Shown piece after piece: positions 20,310 through 32,663 of a stretch of 64,000 nt of DNA. Each line of letters starts with the position of its first letter. Positions within the stretch are counted from its first letter, which is position 1. The notes under the pieces are model-generated. The model ran no database searches. It saw only the letters and a program-made list of their open reading frames with translations, and was not told where the DNA came from. Both the position numbers and the translations under genes were made by a program. The DNA is from Apodemus sylvaticus (lineage: Eukaryota > Chordata > Mammalia > Rodentia > Muridae): NCBI RefSeq assembly GCF_947179515.1, contig NC_067483.1:84721572-84785571 (forward strand). The letters run 5' to 3'.

Positions 20310-23145
20310 CACTAGTGGCTGCTGTGATCCATGCCCACATCTGCAACTCATTCCTCAGGTGAATAAATTAGACATTTTCTCAGTACTGGGAATGTTAACT
20401 TTGATAAGTATCCTGTCTTTTATTCCACTGAAAAAGTCCCTGTACTATATAGATTGTATCACCACAACATGGATACTACTATGGGTTGGGAGATATAAGT
20501 TCTCCCAGCTTTTTCATGATGCATCTACAGGCTCCTCACAAAACTCACCTGCCATGGTCCTTGGAGTACCAACAGGGTCTTTGTAATAGTGGCACCATCT
20601 ACCCTATTTGCCCTCCTATATTTCCCCCAGCTACTTATCCCAAGAACACTCCCCAGAAAACTTCTCTGTTACAGACCTTTGTTATCCTCCTCTACCCAAA
20701 GAGGCCCAACCGTAGGGTGGCCTCGGTTCTCTGAGTCTCTAGTGGAGTGCTAGCCAGACCTTGTCAGGGCTGCACTTACATTACAGCTTTTACTGTTTCA
20801 TCTTCAGCACCGCTGGTATTTCTCACTTGGGTTCCACATTCACAAGATGAGAACAAGGAACCCACTTTACTCATTGAAACCTTTGCTCCTGTACTTTTGG
20901 GAGGGGGAGAAAAACACTCTTGGGAATTTGGATAGCTCATGACAGGGAGAGATAGCAAGTGGAAGGTGTTGAGGGTGTGAAAATAGTCGTGCTGCAGCAG
21001 ATATGACAGAGAACAGCATGAGTTCTGGTGTTAAAAAAATGCCCGCAGGCTCGGGACCTAGACATAGCAGTTCCTGTTTGAGGAATGAACCACAAATGGA
21101 ATTCACCCAGGCTCCCAGGCTCACATTCAAATCATCGTTCCTTTATTCTCCATGGGTTTTTTTTTTTTTTTTTTGGCTTTATTCAAAAGATTCATAAAGA
21201 TTCAAAAGTGTTGGCTTTGTTACAAAGAATAGCTAAACCAGCTTTTTGCTAATATCAGTTTTACCATTAACTTAATTACATTTTATTACTAAAAGATAGC
21301 TATGCTAAATGAATCCTCATATCAAAACATCTATTATGGATTTGCAGAAGTAACTGTAAGAATGACACTATTTGTTCTAATGCCTATTTTTAAATTACTT
21401 TAATTTGACTTCATTTTACCCCAAATTACCCTTTGAAATAATTTATAAGCTTAGTCTCAAATTCAAGATAACTATGAAAGTTTTCTATAGCAAGAAATTA
21501 GTTAAGATTTTGTTTGTTTTGAGAATAAACAGGAGGAAGTCAAATTTATACACTGAATCAGTCAGTTGCTTTAGACACTACCTTTTTTAGATGCCACATT
21601 TGATACAATTCTACTTTTGAGATTAATTTTTATTTGCTAAAAGTTACAGGTTTCAGGAAGCTAGAAAATATGCATTTAGCTTTTTCTTCTATATTTGGGT
21701 CAATGTTAAAACTTCTAAGGTGCCATGAAGTATCAATAAAATGAATTCATTCATTGTTGCTTGCCCTTGGTATTGCTAATCAATAATGCAATTACCTCCT
21801 TTTACTACAGCATACAGATTCCATTAAAAAAAATGTGAAGCTATGCAAAGGTGACTTTCCCTTTTATAATAATGTAGTGAGTTACAGGAAATGGAAGGAC
21901 AGAGGGGCCTAGATCTTCATCCTACTACCATATTCTCTGTCACATCCAAGATGAAGGTTTAGGCGGTAAGAGGCGCCCCTGTCTCAGAGGTGATGATGGG
22001 TTTGTGCTGAGCTATTGACACTCAAACCTGGGCCTCTTGTGATCAATGACACTCAATTTGAAGACTACTGACTGGGGTTAATGGTGCAATCTGTGGCGTT
22101 GGAACAGCGTTCTTCTCAATGTGAAACTAATTGGCCCATATGGGGATTAAACTGGTAACAGAGTCCTCATTTGTCAACCCCTCGATTCAGCAGTTGACTC
22201 CAGTTGTGTTTGAGAACTGTCCTGAATTCAATCAATGTCTTTCTAAAAATCACAATATCATAACTTTAGAAACAGGAATAGGTGACTTTTAAAATTTACA
22301 AGTGATTTATCAACCCAAATCACTTCAAGAAAATCATAATACATTAAATAATAAATGTTCTAGAATGTGCCAATTATTTTTAAATTAAATATCCTTATGC
22401 CGTGGGCAACAACAGGAGATAAGTCAGCACCCCACTAAGTTGTTCTTTTCACTACAAATTTCATAGCTACTCTCCAAAATTGTGAAGATGGGCCTTTAGA
22501 TCCTACACAGAGGGTGGCCACCCCAACTACCCAGCTTTCCCTATAAAGCATCAGAGTTAAATCTGACACCACAGTGCCTTACCTTTATGTCATCTTCAGT
22601 TCTATATTAACCAGAAGAGCTTCTTTAATTTTTACCCCAAAGCATTTTTTAAAACCCATTTACTAATTACATGATTAGTAGCTTGATTTTTGGGAAAACA
22701 AAACTACTATATTTTATAGCCACAGAACTAAAGCCCTTTCTTTAGTTCTGACTCAAGGAATGTATCTCAATAAAACACAACAAATTCAAAGGTTTTTCTA
22801 TTCTCTCTCCATTTTCTTCATGATTAACACAATAACTTCCTCAAATTCAACTGATTCTTAATATATAAATCATGCCTGTGGAAACAAATTCCAAACTGTC
22901 GATGACATGTGCTACAACAGCTACTGCAGTATAGTGGAGATGAAAAGGTTAAATAACAAACCTACTAGAGGTAAATAATAAGAACAACGTTGGGATCTAG
23001 AAGAAAGAGGATTCTGTCTAACCCTCCAATTAGAAACCATATTTTCCTGTCACAGAAATGTTCAAAATACGTGACTTTGAGAAATTATTGATGCGTATGG
23101 CAATTCTTGCAAGCAAGGATAATGGCCAACTATAAGAAGGCAATT
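20310..23145. other. AT-rich non-coding DNA
   Basis: No gene or recognisable repeat, apart from homopolymers (T-run about 21156-21174). Frames are short and without domains. Some of this may be unique conserved sequence, which I cannot judge without alignment. Confidence 0.35.
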
Positions 23146-23147
23146 GA

Positions 23148-23235
23148 AGGCTGGAGATGTAATTCCATGGTAGGGCACATACTGAACAGATACAGGGTTC
23201 TAGGTTTTGAACCTCAACATATTCGTGCATGAACA
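23148..23235 (+). repeat. ID-like SINE
   Basis: 'ggctggagatgtaattccat', 'tagggcacatactgaacag' and 'gggttctaggttttgaacct' follow the ID element from A box to B box. Diverged, plus orientation. Confidence 0.6.
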
Positions 23236-23787
23236 CAAAGTTAATTTTAAAATATAATAGACTGTCACACAGGTTGTGCTAAATTTGTGTCTTTTTTGGA
23301 ATTAGAACTTTGACATATATCTAATGCATATACTTATCTAAGGCAAAAACTTTCAATTAAAAATTTACAAAGACAACTGTCACAGTATGGATGCCAGATG
23401 TCCTTTGCTGAGATAAGTGCTAAAGGCTCAGTTTCCAGGAGGATACTATTGGGAGGTGTGGAGCCATTACAGAGAGGGGAGGGACAGCATCAGGAGCAGA
23501 AAAAGACAAAAAGGGTATTCTAAAATCAAAGGACAAAAAGAAGGGTGTAAGTACTAACAACAACAACATAAAAGGGTTGAGGTAGTCACATTCATATGCA
23601 TGCATAATATCAATATGCAAGTATATATACAAACGGGTCCATCCTTTTATGTATGTAGTTCTGTAACATTTGCATATTTCTCCCCTTTTGACATCCAGAG
23701 TACAATACAATACTCGTGTGCTTGTGGTAATGCTAGTGTAAACATACCAACTGAACTCCCAATTGTGTGGAAACAAAACACGTAAGC

Positions 23788-23870
23788 TTGGGTACAACCC
23801 ATTAGTACAGCACTTATTTAGAATGCGTGAAGTCTTGGATCCTGCCTGTATGTATATAAAAGCACAGCAC
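23788..23870 (+). repeat. ID-like SINE, diverged
   Basis: 'gggtacaacccattagtaca' followed by 'gcacttatttagaatgcgtg' and 'aagtcttggatcctgcc' matches the rodent ID layout. It overlaps a 159-codon minus-strand frame (23420-23899), which argues against that frame being a gene. Confidence 0.6.
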
Positions 23871-24314
23871 CAACTATGGCTGATTCTATTGTGTTTCATT
23901 CTATTGTGTGTTTATAGTATATAGTTTATTATCATGCATGAGCATGGTCTTCAAATATTTGCTGTAATACAACATGCTGTGTTCTCTAAGTAAGAAGTAA
24001 AGAGTGGATTTCTGCGTAGTTTGTGCTCAGCTTCTCTCCTGACCTCATGATTTTCTCTTGTGCTTGATTTTATCTCAGGTAGGAATAGAGACAGCAAGCT
24101 GAGCACATCACACATATGTGTTCACTGCTCTCTTCTGCACAGCGGTGTCTTGTTCTTACACTTTGCTGTAGACTCATATTTTATATGAATTTTTAAAACA
24201 TGAAGTCTTGCCATTTCTATCTTGTAACTAAGCATATAGTTTATTTACACTTGCTATAACCATTGCACAATTTGGTGATTACCTTCTTGATGGCTTCCAT
24301 TTGTCCTACCTGTC

Positions 24315-24410
24315 CTGGGATTCTTTTCCTCTTTTTTGAAAGACACTGCCCTGGTTTGTTGTTTTGAAGACATGACCTTCCTGTGTAGCCTGGGCTTGCC
24401 TCACAGTTCC
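24315..24410 (-). repeat. B1 fragment
   Basis: The plus strand reads 'ttcctgtgtagcctgggctt' followed by 'gcctcacagttccc', the reverse complement of the middle of B1. Confidence 0.5.
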
Positions 24411-24429
24411 CATTTGAAATAGCCTAGTT

Positions 24430-24665
24430 TATTAATTACTTCTCATCACTGTGGCAGATGTAAAGGAGAGAGAGAGATGTTTGCTCATAACTTCAGAAGA
24501 TTCAGGGAAGGTATGGTAGAGCAGCAGAGTTCATTAAATGGTGGACTAGGAAGAGAACAAGACAAAAAAACAAAACACATACAAAATAAACCACCCAGGG
24601 ATAACATGCCTATAAGGACACTAACTTCCTCCAGTTGTATCCTACCTTTCAAGGTTCTGCAACCT
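24430..24665 (-). mobile_element. LTR-like repeat fragment, minus
   Basis: 'attacttctcatcactgtgg' and the following 'gagatgtttgctcataactt' resemble the reversed start of a rodent MaLR-type LTR, truncated on the right. Confidence 0.35.
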
Positions 24666-24724
24666 CCAAAAGAAAAAATAATGTGTCACTAACCAATGAC
24701 AAGTATGCAGACTATGAGCCGTGG

Positions 24725-24835
24725 ATTCATACTCTGTCTTACTCAGGCTGATCTTGAAGATACCATTGTCCGACCTTTGCCCCCAGAGCTCGGGAATAAA
24801 GGCACGCATTATGTGCCTTGATGTGTAGGACATTA
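24725..24835 (-). repeat. B1 fragment
   Basis: 'ttactcaggctgatcttgaa' and 'gagctcgggaataaaggcac' are the reversed B1 body. Confidence 0.6.
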
Positions 24836-25304
24836 TTACTGCTGGTCATCTCTGATCATCTTTCCTTTAACAAGCTTAAACTATGTTGAGAAAGAGTGGT
24901 CTCTCTCTTTCTTTATATACACATACATACACACACACACATATTACATCGACACACTAATATGTAAGAAAACACAACAATTTGAATTACTAGGAACATA
25001 ACATTAAACATAAAGGACATATACAATACAAACCTTGGGTGTTTATTATTAGAGTCAATCGAAATAAAAGCTGTTTGGTGCTATAAGACGTTCTGCATAG
25101 TTATTCCCCGTCTCTGGGCTTCTGTGATATGGACTGACTGCAAACACTTTCGGACATGCGTTAGTCTGTGGATTTCAATTGGAGTAGCTCAGCTCAACAC
25201 TTTCCCTTAGTGAGGAACTGTCCGCTAGCTATGTATTGCCTCGATTTTTATGAATTTGGAATTACCTTTTTAAACTCTTTAATCTAAAAAAAATGTTTAT
25301 TGAT

Positions 25305-25420
25305 AATGTATGAGAAGGAAATCAAGAGAGGAAGGAAAGGGATGAAAAGAGGAGGAGAGGAATTGGAAGACAAGCCAAGAGGGGAGCAGAGGGGAGGAGA
25401 GAGAGAGCAAAGCACCAAAG
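25305..25420. repeat. purine-rich low-complexity tract
   Basis: About 110 bp are almost entirely A and G on the plus strand, with GAGAG and GGAGG motifs but no fixed unit. Confidence 0.7.
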
Positions 25421-26049
25421 GTGGAGGCATGGATATGGAACTAAGGAAACTAGCCTTATAGTTTCCGTCTGTAGTAGTCCCCCCGCCCCCAAGGCTTGGT
25501 CTTCAGACTGTGGTGTTATGTGGCAATGATGTATACTCTCAGAGGTGGGCCCAGAGAAAGGACATTAGGACACTGGAGTGTGTGTTTGCAGGGGATATTA
25601 GAGCATCAACCCCATCCCAGCGTCTTTCTTTCTTCTGCTTCATGTCAAGCACAGGTGAGAGAGTTTCCCTCCCATTCTTACTGTGATGACACACTATGCT
25701 GCTACACAGGCTCCAAGCAAGAAGGCCCAAGACCACACCTGAGGCTGAGTTAAAGCAAACCGTTCCACTTGTAGCCTGACAGAAGCATGATTAGTGTGAG
25801 TCCTCTGTGAGTTATGAAAAAGCAGAACTATTCATGTAATTATCACCTAGGCCAAAACATAAAGCAGGGCGAGCCCACACACTCACACATGCCCTACCCA
25901 TATTTCTCGTCCTAACAGTAACCACAGTCATAACTACTAACATCAGAGGCTGGTTCTACCCACTTAAAATCAAAACTCATACATCTGGAAACATGCTGTA
26001 TATGTTTTAAAAGTCTAGCTTCTTTTCTCAATATTCTATGTATCTGTCT

Positions 26050-26290
26050 GTGGCAAAATACCTTAGATAATACATGTTTAAGGAATGTACATCTCATGAC
26101 GGCTCATGGTTTTGTAGATTTTAGTCTCTGGTGAGTTGGACCAGTGACAGACTCTGTGGTTATACTCACTTCATGGTGTTCTGGAAGCAAAACAGAAATG
26201 GTGACAGACTCCTAACCTTCAAAAGATTCCACGTCTATGCCAATAGCAGGACAGGCTGGAAACCAGGCCTTTGATACAATCATGCAGGCC
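26050..26290 (-). mobile_element. LTR-like repeat fragment, minus
   Basis: 'gtggcaaaataccttagata' then 'cgtctatgccaatagcagg' gives a weak match to the reversed rodent LTR group with the 'acaaaatacctgag' start. Tentative. Confidence 0.25.
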
Positions 26291-26349
26291 TTGGGGGAAC
26301 ATTCAAGATACAAATGCATTGCTATATATATCCCAGGTATGGCTATGTC

Positions 26350-26520
26350 ACATTTAAAAAGGGAAAAGGTGCTTGCCACCAAAAGGTGCTTGCCAATGTC
26401 CTGAGCTCAGCTTCCAGACTCCACATGGTAGAAGAAGAGAATCAATTCTACAAACTGTCCTCTGACCTTCATCGATGTGGCATAGAACATCACACTCACA
26501 CACACACACACATACACACA
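26350..26520 (+). repeat. B3 SINE fragment with (CA)n tail
   Basis: The B3 body is seen: 'ggtgcttgccaatgtcctga', 'gactccacatggtagaagaa' and 'tgtcctctgaccttcatcga', ending in an AC repeat. Plus orientation. Confidence 0.75.
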
Positions 26521-26573
26521 CAAAGATAGATAGATGATAGGTAGACAGATAGACAGACAGACAGACAGATAGA
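26487..26573. repeat. (CA)n followed by (GATA/GACA)n
   Basis: A CA tract (to about 26521) leads into GATA and GACA tetranucleotides up to 26573, growing from the tail of the B3 element. Confidence 0.9.
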
Positions 26574-26699
26574 TGTTAAAGCCAAAAAGAAAGAAAACCT
26601 ATTCCATTTGGATGACTATTTAAGTTGCTGTCATTGTGGAGTAGTTATAAGGTAGTATAAAGACAAGTATGTCTATGAGCATACTTGTGTTGGTACTGA

Positions 26700-27105
26700 G
26701 ACCTACAAGGCCTGTGACATCATATAGGTGACAATTAGAACTATAGGCCTGTTGCCAAGGCAATAGCTGCCATATACCCAGAATTCAATGGCCCACCTTT
26801 ACCTGTAATTTATATTATCACCTGTATATAACGCTCCCCATATATAACTGGGCAGTGTTTCTCTCCCCCCTCCTCTTTCTTTTCCTTCCTTCTTCCCGCC
26901 CACTATCCCTTTCCCCATCTTAAATAAAGTCCCACGTGGAACTGTTTGGCCTGGTGTATCTCATTGCGGCCCGCATCTCCACCGCATCCCCTTGGCCCAC
27001 GTGGCCCACGCAGCCTGCGCGGCAGGCAGACAGGTGACCTGTGCTGTGGAGTAGGCAGACAGACCTGCGTAGAAAAACCAACAACTTGACTGTCACTTAA
27101 CACAC
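26700..27105 (+). mobile_element. ERV LTR, plus
   Basis: LTR-like order: 'gttgccaaggcaatagctgc', a TATA-like 'catatataactgggcagtg', a CT-rich tract, the polyadenylation signal in 'cttaaataaagtcccacg', then a GC-rich U5-like part with GGCCCACG repeats. No internal proviral sequence nearby. Boundaries are approximate because I found no clear target-site duplication. Confidence 0.45.
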
Positions 27106-27639
27106 AAATATATGCATTCCTCTGGGATAAATACCTAAATTAGAAATGGCAGCTCCATGTAGACATATATATGCTTGACTTTGGTCACATTTCCTCATGT
27201 GGAAACCTACCTTTACTACAAACTACAACTTATGCTATTGCTTTGTATTTCATAGCAGGAGACTGTGTAATTTTCAAGGTTAATTAATAATTCTTACAAA
27301 TATATTCAGAAGTTCATGATGAAATTTGCTAAATTCCATTTTGAGTACAGTAGTTCTGCAGCACATATGTATATACATATTTATGAGTATAACAATTTAC
27401 AGATAAATTGTTATATTTGTCTTATTAGTGAATTTTATTTTATATTATTTTGCCATATGATAACTATCTCCTTCCAGTTCCTCCGTTCCACTGGTATAGA
27501 ATGGAGAGGTAGTACTTTTTCTGAAGGGAAATTATTAATTAATTACATAATATTTAATGATTCTTTGCTCTTGACTCATCTCACAGAGGCTAGAATATTG
27601 GCCGACATGATAAGAACGTATGATATTAAAGAGTAAAAG

Positions 27640-27852
27640 ACTCCTTCACAATAGCCAAAATGTGGAACAGCATAAATATCCATCAGCTAATGAGTGACAA
27701 TGTGACATACATACATAATAGAATATTATGGCATCACTAAGTACTGCCAAGCAGAATGCAAGTACTGCACAACCTCACTCATATGTGGAACCTTAAAAAG
27801 CTCATCTTGTAGAAACTGAGGATAGAATGGGGGTTACCAGAAGAGAGAGTGT
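27640..27852 (+). mobile_element. old L1 3' end fragment
   Basis: The string 'cacaatagccaaaatgtgga', 'cataaatatccatcagctaa', 'agaatattatggcatcacta' and 'cactcatatgtggaacctta' is the typical 3' end of an ancient mammalian L1, plus orientation. No frame remains. Confidence 0.75.
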
Positions 27853-27854
27853 AG

Positions 27855-28440
27855 ACTTGCTGCCTGAGCTGTCAAAATGGCCACACCTCTCAAAACCACT
27901 GCATTTTCCACCTCAGCCTAAAGCTGTCACAGGAGTTGTCCACATTGGTGGCATCTCCTTTCCCACCTCAGCTTAAGGTGTTGGTAAAATATCCCAGCAG
28001 GAGCTACCCACAGAAGTGCCTCTCCAAGCTCCCCTAACAGCTCAGCAGCAATGGTGCCTCAGCTGGGAAGATCTTCCCATCCCAACCCCTGATACAGGTA
28101 CAAAAAGCCACCAATCCCTGAGCAGGAAAACCCAACAATCCCTGAGCTTCTCACAAGGCCTGACAATCCCAGAACAGGAAAATCCATGAATCCCTGAGCT
28201 CCCCAAGCTCATGACTTGAAATCCCACCAATCCTCACTTTGGGAAATCTGTCCTGAAAATCTCCACCCACTAAGAAATCCTACATAAGCCCTGCTCTTGG
28301 TTCAATTCCCTGCTGTCCACTCCACTGCAGGGGAGCAGAGGCGGGCGGCCACACTGGATTTGTCCTTCTATATCCTGAACCCTCCAATAAATATCTTTCA
28401 TGAGATTTTCTGCCTGGTGTGACTCTATCATTGGAAGAAG
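27855..28440 (+). mobile_element. ERV LTR with internal repeats, plus
   Basis: A U3-like part has four imperfect units around 'aatccctgagc' at about 28107-28205. A TATA-like 'cctacataagccctg' follows near 28278, then the polyadenylation signal 'ccaataaatatctttcat' near 28386 and a terminal 'ctggtgtgactctatca'. This is the U3-R-U5 order of an LTR. Family not assigned, and I could not confirm a target-site duplication. Confidence 0.5.
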
Positions 28441-29237
28441 CCAAGAAGCAATGAAAAGAAGAAGGAAAAAAATGGCAGGGCTGAGGCTCCTGAGCTCCTC
28501 AGCTGGGGATACCCTCCCCTGGGAGCTACAATGCCAAAGCTGAGGAGGCTTTCTCTCAGAGATGTGTGGTGCCTGGGCTTCCAAGTCCCAGGATACCCTC
28601 TCATCTGAGTAGGGAAACAGAGAAAGATCAGAAGTTTCAGGCAGACGGAAGTAAAGAGTCCAGATGTATTGCCCTGTAGTTGGATTATATGTAACAATAA
28701 TTCACTGTACCTTTTCCCAGGGGCTCAGTTGATCTGAGCTTCTTTTAGGCAGTGCATTCAGTCTTTGTTTCTTCAAGGGGATTTATTTTGTTTGTGCTTC
28801 TTTCAAGTAGTGGGACTAGCTTCAGGGTGGCTTTCAGCATTCTTTTTACTGTTTTTATATTCTTGAGGAAAGACAGGCCTTGTCAATATGCTCAGTTTCA
28901 GGGACTTCCGGAAGCTATTTTGAGTTGTCTGCTTCCTCACTTTAATGAGATTCCCTGCAGGATGGAGTATTTCATCTCCCCTTTAGAATGTTGTTTTGTT
29001 TTGTTTTGATTTTTTTTTTTTTTTGGTTTTTAAAATCTCCCCTATAACCATTCTATCTTAAAATATCCTTTTATTTCACTTCCCGTTTCACATCCTGTGT
29101 CTTAAGAAATTACATTCCAAAATGGAACGCTTTTAAACTCAAAGGAAACCACTATATAATGTTGAATAACAGAAAACAGGAAATGAGGCAGATGTCTTCT
29201 GAGGTCACTTACTCATGAACCTCATCAGAGTATTTCT

Positions 29238-29241
<4 letters not shown>

Positions 29242-29286
<45 letters not shown>
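29242..29286. repeat. (GA)n microsatellite
   Basis: About 22 uninterrupted GA units. Confidence 0.95.
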
Positions 29287-29290
<4 letters not shown>

Positions 29291-29474
29291 ACTTGGGCAT
29301 CTCCTAGACAAGTCTGTAAATAAATATATAATAAAGCAGAGTTAATGAAAAATTTTTAATAATTGGGACTTGTGACTAATCTCAGCTTTCCTGTGTGAAG
29401 TTTTGGGGAAATATGTAGTAATACTTTTTTATCATCCATAAAAATCAAGAAAATACTATTATTTATATAATTTT

Positions 29475-29830
29475 GAGGATTCATCTTATGTGTCAACCTG
29501 ACTGGCCTGAGAAATGCCCGGATAGCAGGTAAACCATGATGTCTAAGAATATCTGTGGGGAATATCACCAGGGCTTATTCAGTACAATGACTAAAGATGG
29601 CGATTCCCACCTCCACGAATGATTGTCATCCAGCCCCATGAAGTCCTGGTAGAATCTAAAAGGTGGAGAAAATTGACACACTTGCCCATAGAGTGCACAT
29701 TGATGGTCAGAAGACATCCTTTCCTTCCATTATGTGGGGTCTGGGGCTTGGGCTTGGGCTCAGTCATCCATTTTGGTATCAAGTGCCTTAATCTACTGAA
29801 ATAGTTTGCCAGACCAACTTATTCTGCAAT
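29475..29830 (+). mobile_element. LTR-like repeat, plus, diverged
   Basis: 'cttatgtgtcaacctgactg', 'tatctgtggggaatatcacc' and 'aaagatggcgattcccacct' resemble a rodent MaLR-type LTR start and middle. Family uncertain. Confidence 0.4.
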
Positions 29831-30349
29831 TAGTTTTTCTATATAGTGCAAGGGCAAGGATTGATTGAATTTAGTTTTGTCACAAATGGATATCTAGTTA
29901 TTCCAGCATCCTTAAATCTCTGTCAAACACACACACACACAGGGATCTATTTCTGGAGTCTCTAATTTCATTAATTCAGATGTCCATCCATATTTATGTG
30001 CATATCACACTGTGTTAATTATGGTAATTTTATAATAAGTCTCAAAATCAAGTAGTTGTAAATTTTCAAACATTGCCACTCTTTAAAATTATTCTGACTA
30101 TTCTGGATTATTTTCATTTCCATAAAGATTTTAGAATCATCTTGTCAGTTTACACACAAACACACATGCATGAATGAACACACCCCACTGGTATTTTTAT
30201 CAGTAGTGCACAGAATCTCAAAATCAATTAGCAGAGAAAAAACATCTTTAAAATATTAACATTTCCAATTCATGATCGTGACATATGCTTGTACTTTTTA
30301 AAAGTATGAAGCACATGTGTTCCAAATTTTATCTCTAATATAACAGTGA

Positions 30350-30425
30350 TAGGGACATGGCTCAGTGGCAGAGCACTTGTCTAACATGCATGAGGACCTA
30401 GGTTCAATCTCCAGCACATAGAATT
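30350..30425 (+). repeat. ID SINE
   Basis: 'gacatggctcagtggcagag' (A box), 'cacttgtctaacatgcatga' and 'ggttcaatctccagcac' (B box) follow the ID consensus closely. Plus orientation. Confidence 0.8.
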
Positions 30426-30811
30426 GAGTTCCTGATAAAAGAAGTTTAGCTCCTCTCTCTCTCTGTACCCTCTGCTTTATGCATCATCCATCCTTACCTT
30501 TTAGCTTCCCAGTATATGAAGATGTTGTCAAGGTCCTTCCTAAATACAGGTCTCTTTTCAAATATTTTCCCCTAAAAGTAGGTCTGTTTTTGAATAATTC
30601 TTAATTTTTGATATTCAGATCTTATATATTTGTTAATTTTATTCTTAATTTATTTTAAGCTATCTTAAATAGAACTTGTTTATAAATCTGACTTTCTAAT
30701 TATTTGTTGCTGGCACATAGAAATGAAACTAGCATTTATGCATTGATCCTATATAATAAGATATTGCTGTCTGAACTCATGAATTTTATACAAGTTTTAC
30801 ATAAACTTGTG

Positions 30812-31255
30812 GTGATGGTTAATCCTGACTTGCCAACTTGATTGAATCTGAGATGAATCAAGAGACTTGCCTCTATGTTGGTGTGTGGAGTTATTTGCTT
30901 GGATTAGCTGAGGCTGGGGAAGACCCTTGTCCAGAGGAGACCGTACCTTCTAGCGGCAGTTCAGATTAAAAGAGGTCTGGCGTCTGGAGGGAAAGCAATG
31001 CTGCTTTTGCCTGCCTGCCTTCACTCCCTGATGGTGAGTGAACCCATTCTATTGCTGCTGCTACCGCTGCTATCCTTTGCTGGCATTGGAACCCAGCTTC
31101 TTCAGCTTTTCAACACAGACTGGAGACCAAACAGAACCCTCTGGCATTACAGCTCTGTGTAAGCCTAGAGCATGCACCCTTACAGGCGTTACCATGTTAT
31201 ATAGACCTGATGTATTTGGAGTCCTTAGCTCTTAGCAGCAGCTGAAATCACAGCT
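30812..31255 (+). mobile_element. LTR-like repeat, plus
   Basis: 'gatggttaatcctgacttgc' and 'caacttgattgaatctgaga' begin a rodent LTR-like repeat that continues through 'ctggcgtctggagggaaagc' and 'gacctgatgtatttggagtc'. Diverged; no coding content. Confidence 0.45.
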
Positions 31256-31262
31256 TTTAGGC

Positions 31263-31475
31263 CAGTAGTTCTCTAATGCCATGACCCTTTATACAGTTCC
31301 TCATGTATGGTGACCTCCAACCATAAAATTGTTTTTGTTGCTACTTCATAACTGGGATTTTGCTACTGCTATAATTTGTAATGTAAATGTCAGTGCTTTA
31401 CAGAGGTCTTAGGTGACCTCTGTGACAGGACCATTCAACCCCAAAAGGTCTCAGCCCACAGGTTGAGAACTGCTA
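31263..31475 (+). mobile_element. URR1-type hAT DNA transposon (non-autonomous)
   Basis: The element runs from 'cagtagttctctaatgccat' to 'cacaggttgagaactgcta' and has imperfect terminal inverted repeats (CAGTAGTTCT against reversed AGAACTGCTA). Internally it reads 'ttatacagttcctcatgtat' and 'gttgctacttcataactggg'. It matches my memory of the rodent URR1 consensus. Flanking octamers TTTTAGGC and GCCTAGGC share five of eight bases, consistent with a decayed 8-bp hAT target-site duplication. It carries no transposase. Confidence 0.75.
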
Positions 31476-32159
31476 GCCTAGGCAACTGCAAGTGTTGAAA
31501 TTCCTCGGTCCTTGGCTGTAGCTAAAGGCCAGACCTGGCTTGCCCCTAAGGAACTGCTAGCTGTATGAAACTCTTCCAGTGACCAGTATCTGCAGTATCT
31601 CTTTAGCTCTTTGCAACCTTCTAGACATCTCTTCAACAAGAGATTAAAGAACTTATTAACAGCGATAGCAATTTTATCAGATTTAAATGATGCTCAGAAC
31701 CCCCAAGATAGTAAAAACAATCTCCACTAAGACTACTGTATCTTCAATATAATGGCATAAGATAGGGTATCACCAAAGAGAAGGGGGGAAGCAGGATAGC
31801 ATAAGCCAGAAGTGAATGTGAAAACTAATTACAAGGTTGGTAAACAAGCCGGATACAATGTGCAAGAGAAGCTGGAGGGAAGGAGAGAAATGAGTTAATC
31901 ACATTCATCATTTCCGGGTAGAACGTTGGGTATTCATAAGCTCTTGTTAGACTTGTACAAAACCCAGTCTTCATGTGGAATAATCCTAATTATTCCAGCC
32001 TCCGAGTGTGGAGACTGAAGTTCAGTTTGTTGAAGGTAATATCACCAATACACAAATACTCTTTTTCTGAATGAGTGGCTTTTCAACTTGCTTCATTTTT
32101 AAAACAAAGCACAAAACAGAGCACCTGAAAGCCAGGGACCTGCAAGGTTATTCTTGGTT

Positions 32160-32525
32160 GTTCCTTTGACTACACCTAGGATTAACTAAAACCCAACAAT
32201 GGGAAGATCCACTTCTAATCCAGAACTCCAAGGGGAAAAGGCACACCTTTAATCTAGGCCACACCTTTCTTCTGCTGGAAGCCCATGAAAGGGCAGGTAA
32301 GAAGGAAGTCTTTGCTCTCTGCCTGCTGCTTGTACCTTGCTAGCAAAGCCATTCTTTCTCTAGCATTAGAGCCTACATCTTCAGGATTCTAGTGTACACT
32401 GGAGGCCAGATGAGAAACCCAGGCTTGCCTGTGGAGTAAACAATTACTGGATTCTTGGACCTTCTGTACATACACACAGCCATTGCTGGATTAGGTGGAG
32501 CCTGCAAGTCATTCTAATAAATCAT
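32160..32525 (+). mobile_element. LTR-like rodent repeat, plus
   Basis: 'gattaactaaaacccaacaa', 'gatccacttctaatccagaa' and 'gcacacctttaatctaggcc' are strings from a common rodent LTR-like repeat. Its right end abuts the 32.6-kb microsatellite. Confidence 0.4.
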
Positions 32526-32610
32526 GTGTGTGTGTTTCTATGTCTGTAAGTATATATTCATTCTATATGTGAATATATTTCATTCTATGTATACATACAT
32601 ATATACAATA

Positions 32611-32614
<4 letters not shown>

Positions 32615-32655
<41 letters not shown>
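32615..32655. repeat. (AT)n microsatellite
   Basis: About 20 AT units, flanked by ATAC-rich sequence. Confidence 0.95.

Positions 32656-32663
<8 letters not shown>

Noticed and set aside
23420..23899. 159-codon minus-strand frame
   Set aside because: It has no recognisable domain and mixed hydrophobic composition, and it overlaps an ID-like SINE fragment at 23788-23870. Likely chance.
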